Of a stretch of DNA of 15,024 nt, positions 14,035 to 15,024 are shown one piece after another. The translations under genes and the position numbers were made by a program. The DNA comes from an uncultured Kineothrix sp. (GTDB taxonomy: Bacteria; Bacillota; Clostridia; Lachnospirales; Lachnospiraceae). Below the pieces are notes generated by a model, which did not search any database, was not told the DNA's origin, and was given only the letters and a program-made list of their open reading frames with translations. Position 1 is the stretch's first letter, and every line of letters begins with the position of its first letter. The stretch is from positions 1 to 15,024 of the forward strand of contig CAJUMD010000008.1 of assembly GCA_910587275.1 (NCBI GenBank), in the 5' to 3' direction.

Positions 14035-15024
14035 ATGGTAAAAGAAATAAAGAAAGATATAAAGAAAGAAATAAAGAGTAAAAAAATCGGAGTCACGTTA
14101 AAACGTTTCCTGCAAATTCTCTCTGCATGGCGCTACCTGGTGTTTACGGTCATGGCTGCGGGAGTGCTGGCGGCGGTGCTGTCCGGCTGTACCATGCCGT
14201 TTGCGGAAGGATGGTATACCTATTACGCACAGTGCATCAACCGGGGGGAAGTCTTGTATAAGGATTTTGATTATTTATTTACACCATTGTATATTTCCCT
14301 GATTTCCCTGCTGACGAAGGTATTCGGTTATGAAATCATTGTTTTGCGTGTCATGGGCGTGGTACTTTTTTGCCTGATTGCCGCCGTTGTATTTTTGGTT
14401 TTGCGTGAAATGTTCCGGGAAACGTGGGCATGTGTCGCTGCGGTAACCGCTGTGTTTTACTTACAATCCGAGGTGGCGCAGGTTTTTTATGATTATGTGC
14501 GGCTGATGGATTTGTTCGCATGGCTGACCGTTCTCTTTTTGGTCAGGGCGGTGAAGCGCAGGGAGGCGGAAAAAACGCGGAATTATTACCTGCCGTTATT
14601 TGCGGCAGGGGTATGTAACGCCTGCTTTTATTTGGTCAAACAGAATATGGGGCTGGTATTTGCCGCGTATGCCTTGGTTTTTGTGGTTTTTTTCCAGGTG
14701 GTTTCCCGTAAGCCGGCGCACTGCATCCTGAAAAGTACCGTGTTGTATTTGGATGGTTTGCTTGCCCCCATCTTGTTTACCTATGCCGTGATGCTTTGGC
14801 GGGGGAATTTTTTCCCGTACCTGGAACAGACGGGGACAGATGCCGTTGCGGCAAAGGGTGGGATTTATGCAATCCTGTTTGGCTGGATTGGAAATAATCT
14901 TCCGGCTTTTCGGGCGGGCATGGGTTATGCCGCCGTTGTCCTGTGTCTGTTGGGGGTATCCTGTTTTTTCAAAAGAAAAAGGATAAGAAAAAAGGTTCGT
15001 TTTTCTGGCTTATGTCTGTGGCAT
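14035..15024 (+). CDS. GT-C-like membrane glycosyltransferase, cut by window end
   Basis: An uninterrupted reading frame runs from ATG 14035 to the last base, 330 residues with no stop. AAGGA at 14021-14025 precedes the start by about 9 bases, and the gene begins 23 bases after the acyltransferase stop. After a lysine-rich N-terminus (1-19, built on repeated KEIK/KDIK units), about eight membrane helices follow. The first outer loop holds MPFAEGWYTYYAQCINRGEV and YKDF (54-78), and FYDY and LVKQNMGL occur further on. The same motifs, in order, occur in the 706-residue protein at 7286, so the two are probably paralogues with related, polyprenyl-phosphate-sugar-dependent roles. VLSGC near residues 48-52 looks like a lipobox but lies in a membrane helix after a long N-terminus and is not taken as a lipoprotein signal. 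Confidence 0.8.
   Translation, partial: MVKEIKKDIKKEIKSKKIGVTLKRFLQILSAWRYLVFTVMAAGVLAAVLSGCTMPFAEGWYTYYAQCINRGEVLYKDFDYLFTPLYISLISLLTKVFGYEIIVLRVMGVVLFCLIAAVVFLVLREMFRETWACVAAVTAVFYLQSEVAQVFYDYVRLMDLFAWLTVLFLVRAVKRREAEKTRNYYLPLFAAGVCNACFYLVKQNMGLVFAAYALVFVVFFQVVSRKPAHCILKSTVLYLDGLLAPILFTYAVMLWRGNFFPYLEQTGTDAVAAKGGIYAILFGWIGNNLPAFRAGMGYAAVVLCLLGVSCFFKRKRIRKKVRFSGLCLWH
14041..14076 (+). repeat. A-rich tandem repeat coding KEIK units
   Basis: The 12-base string AAAGAAATAAAG occurs at 14041-14052 and again at 14065-14076, with the related AAAGATATAAAG at 14053-14064 between them. Each copy codes for Lys-Glu/Asp-Ile-Lys. It lies in the first codons of the last gene, so a change in copy number would alter only its charged N-terminus. 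Confidence 0.75.

Noticed and set aside
14178..14192. Lipobox-like VLSGC in the last protein
   Set aside because: It lies about 50 residues in, within a membrane helix of a polytopic protein, so it is not a plausible lipoprotein signal.
1..15024. CRISPR arrays, tRNA/rRNA genes, insertion sequences, prophage or defence genes
   Set aside because: None was recognisable: no regular spaced repeats, no transposase or integrase motifs, and coding genes fill the window.

Overview
The window is a stretch of a surface-polysaccharide biosynthesis locus. Every gene reads on the + strand and gaps between genes are very small: several genes overlap by 4-13 bases, and the largest clear gap is about 75-120 bases. 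It therefore looks like part of one long operon that continues past both ends. Strong GGAGG-type ribosome binding sites, moderate G+C with a G-rich coding strand, and the protein families suggest a Gram-positive Clostridia/Lachnospiraceae-type gut bacterium. That taxonomic call is inference from style, not from a marker gene.

Region 1 (bases 1-6216) is a nucleotide-sugar module. It holds the C-terminal part of a glucose-1-phosphate cytidylyltransferase (RfbF/DdhA type), a complete CDP-glucose 4,6-dehydratase (RfbG/DdhB type), an HMGL/DRE-TIM-type aldolase with an extra C-terminal domain, an acetolactate-synthase-like thiamine-diphosphate (ThDP) enzyme and an extended SDR reductase/epimerase. 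The first two make CDP-4-keto-6-deoxyglucose. By analogy with yersiniose (YerE adds a two-carbon unit from pyruvate to a 4-keto sugar, YerF reduces it), the next three could build a carbon-branched 6-deoxysugar. The 3-deoxygenase RfbH is not in the window, and an aldolase is present instead, so the product may differ from yersiniose.

Region 2 (6264-15024) is a membrane assembly and decoration module. It holds a GtrB/DPM1-like family 2 glycosyltransferase that probably charges polyprenyl phosphate with a sugar, three large polytopic GT-C-like glycosyltransferases (7286, 11496 and the truncated one at 14035), two acyltransferase-3 membrane O-acyltransferases (10144 and 12836) and a HAD phosphatase of unknown role. 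The first and third GT-C proteins resemble each other and are probably paralogues.

The most striking non-gene signal is a pair of nine-G homopolymers inside two neighbouring genes, the GT87-like glycosyltransferase and the second acyltransferase. In both, losing one G creates a stop codon directly after the tract. The glycosyltransferase also has two start codons in different frames upstream of its tract, so G9 and G10 versions could both give full-length protein from different starts. This resembles a phase-variable (contingency) surface-glycan locus. A second oddity is the extreme 5' end: the cytidylyltransferase sequence stops resembling its family about 45 bases into the window, beside a palindrome, which suggests a rearrangement or assembly junction.

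No tRNA, rRNA, CRISPR array, insertion sequence, riboswitch or convincing terminator was seen. No stretch over 300 bases lacks a gene.
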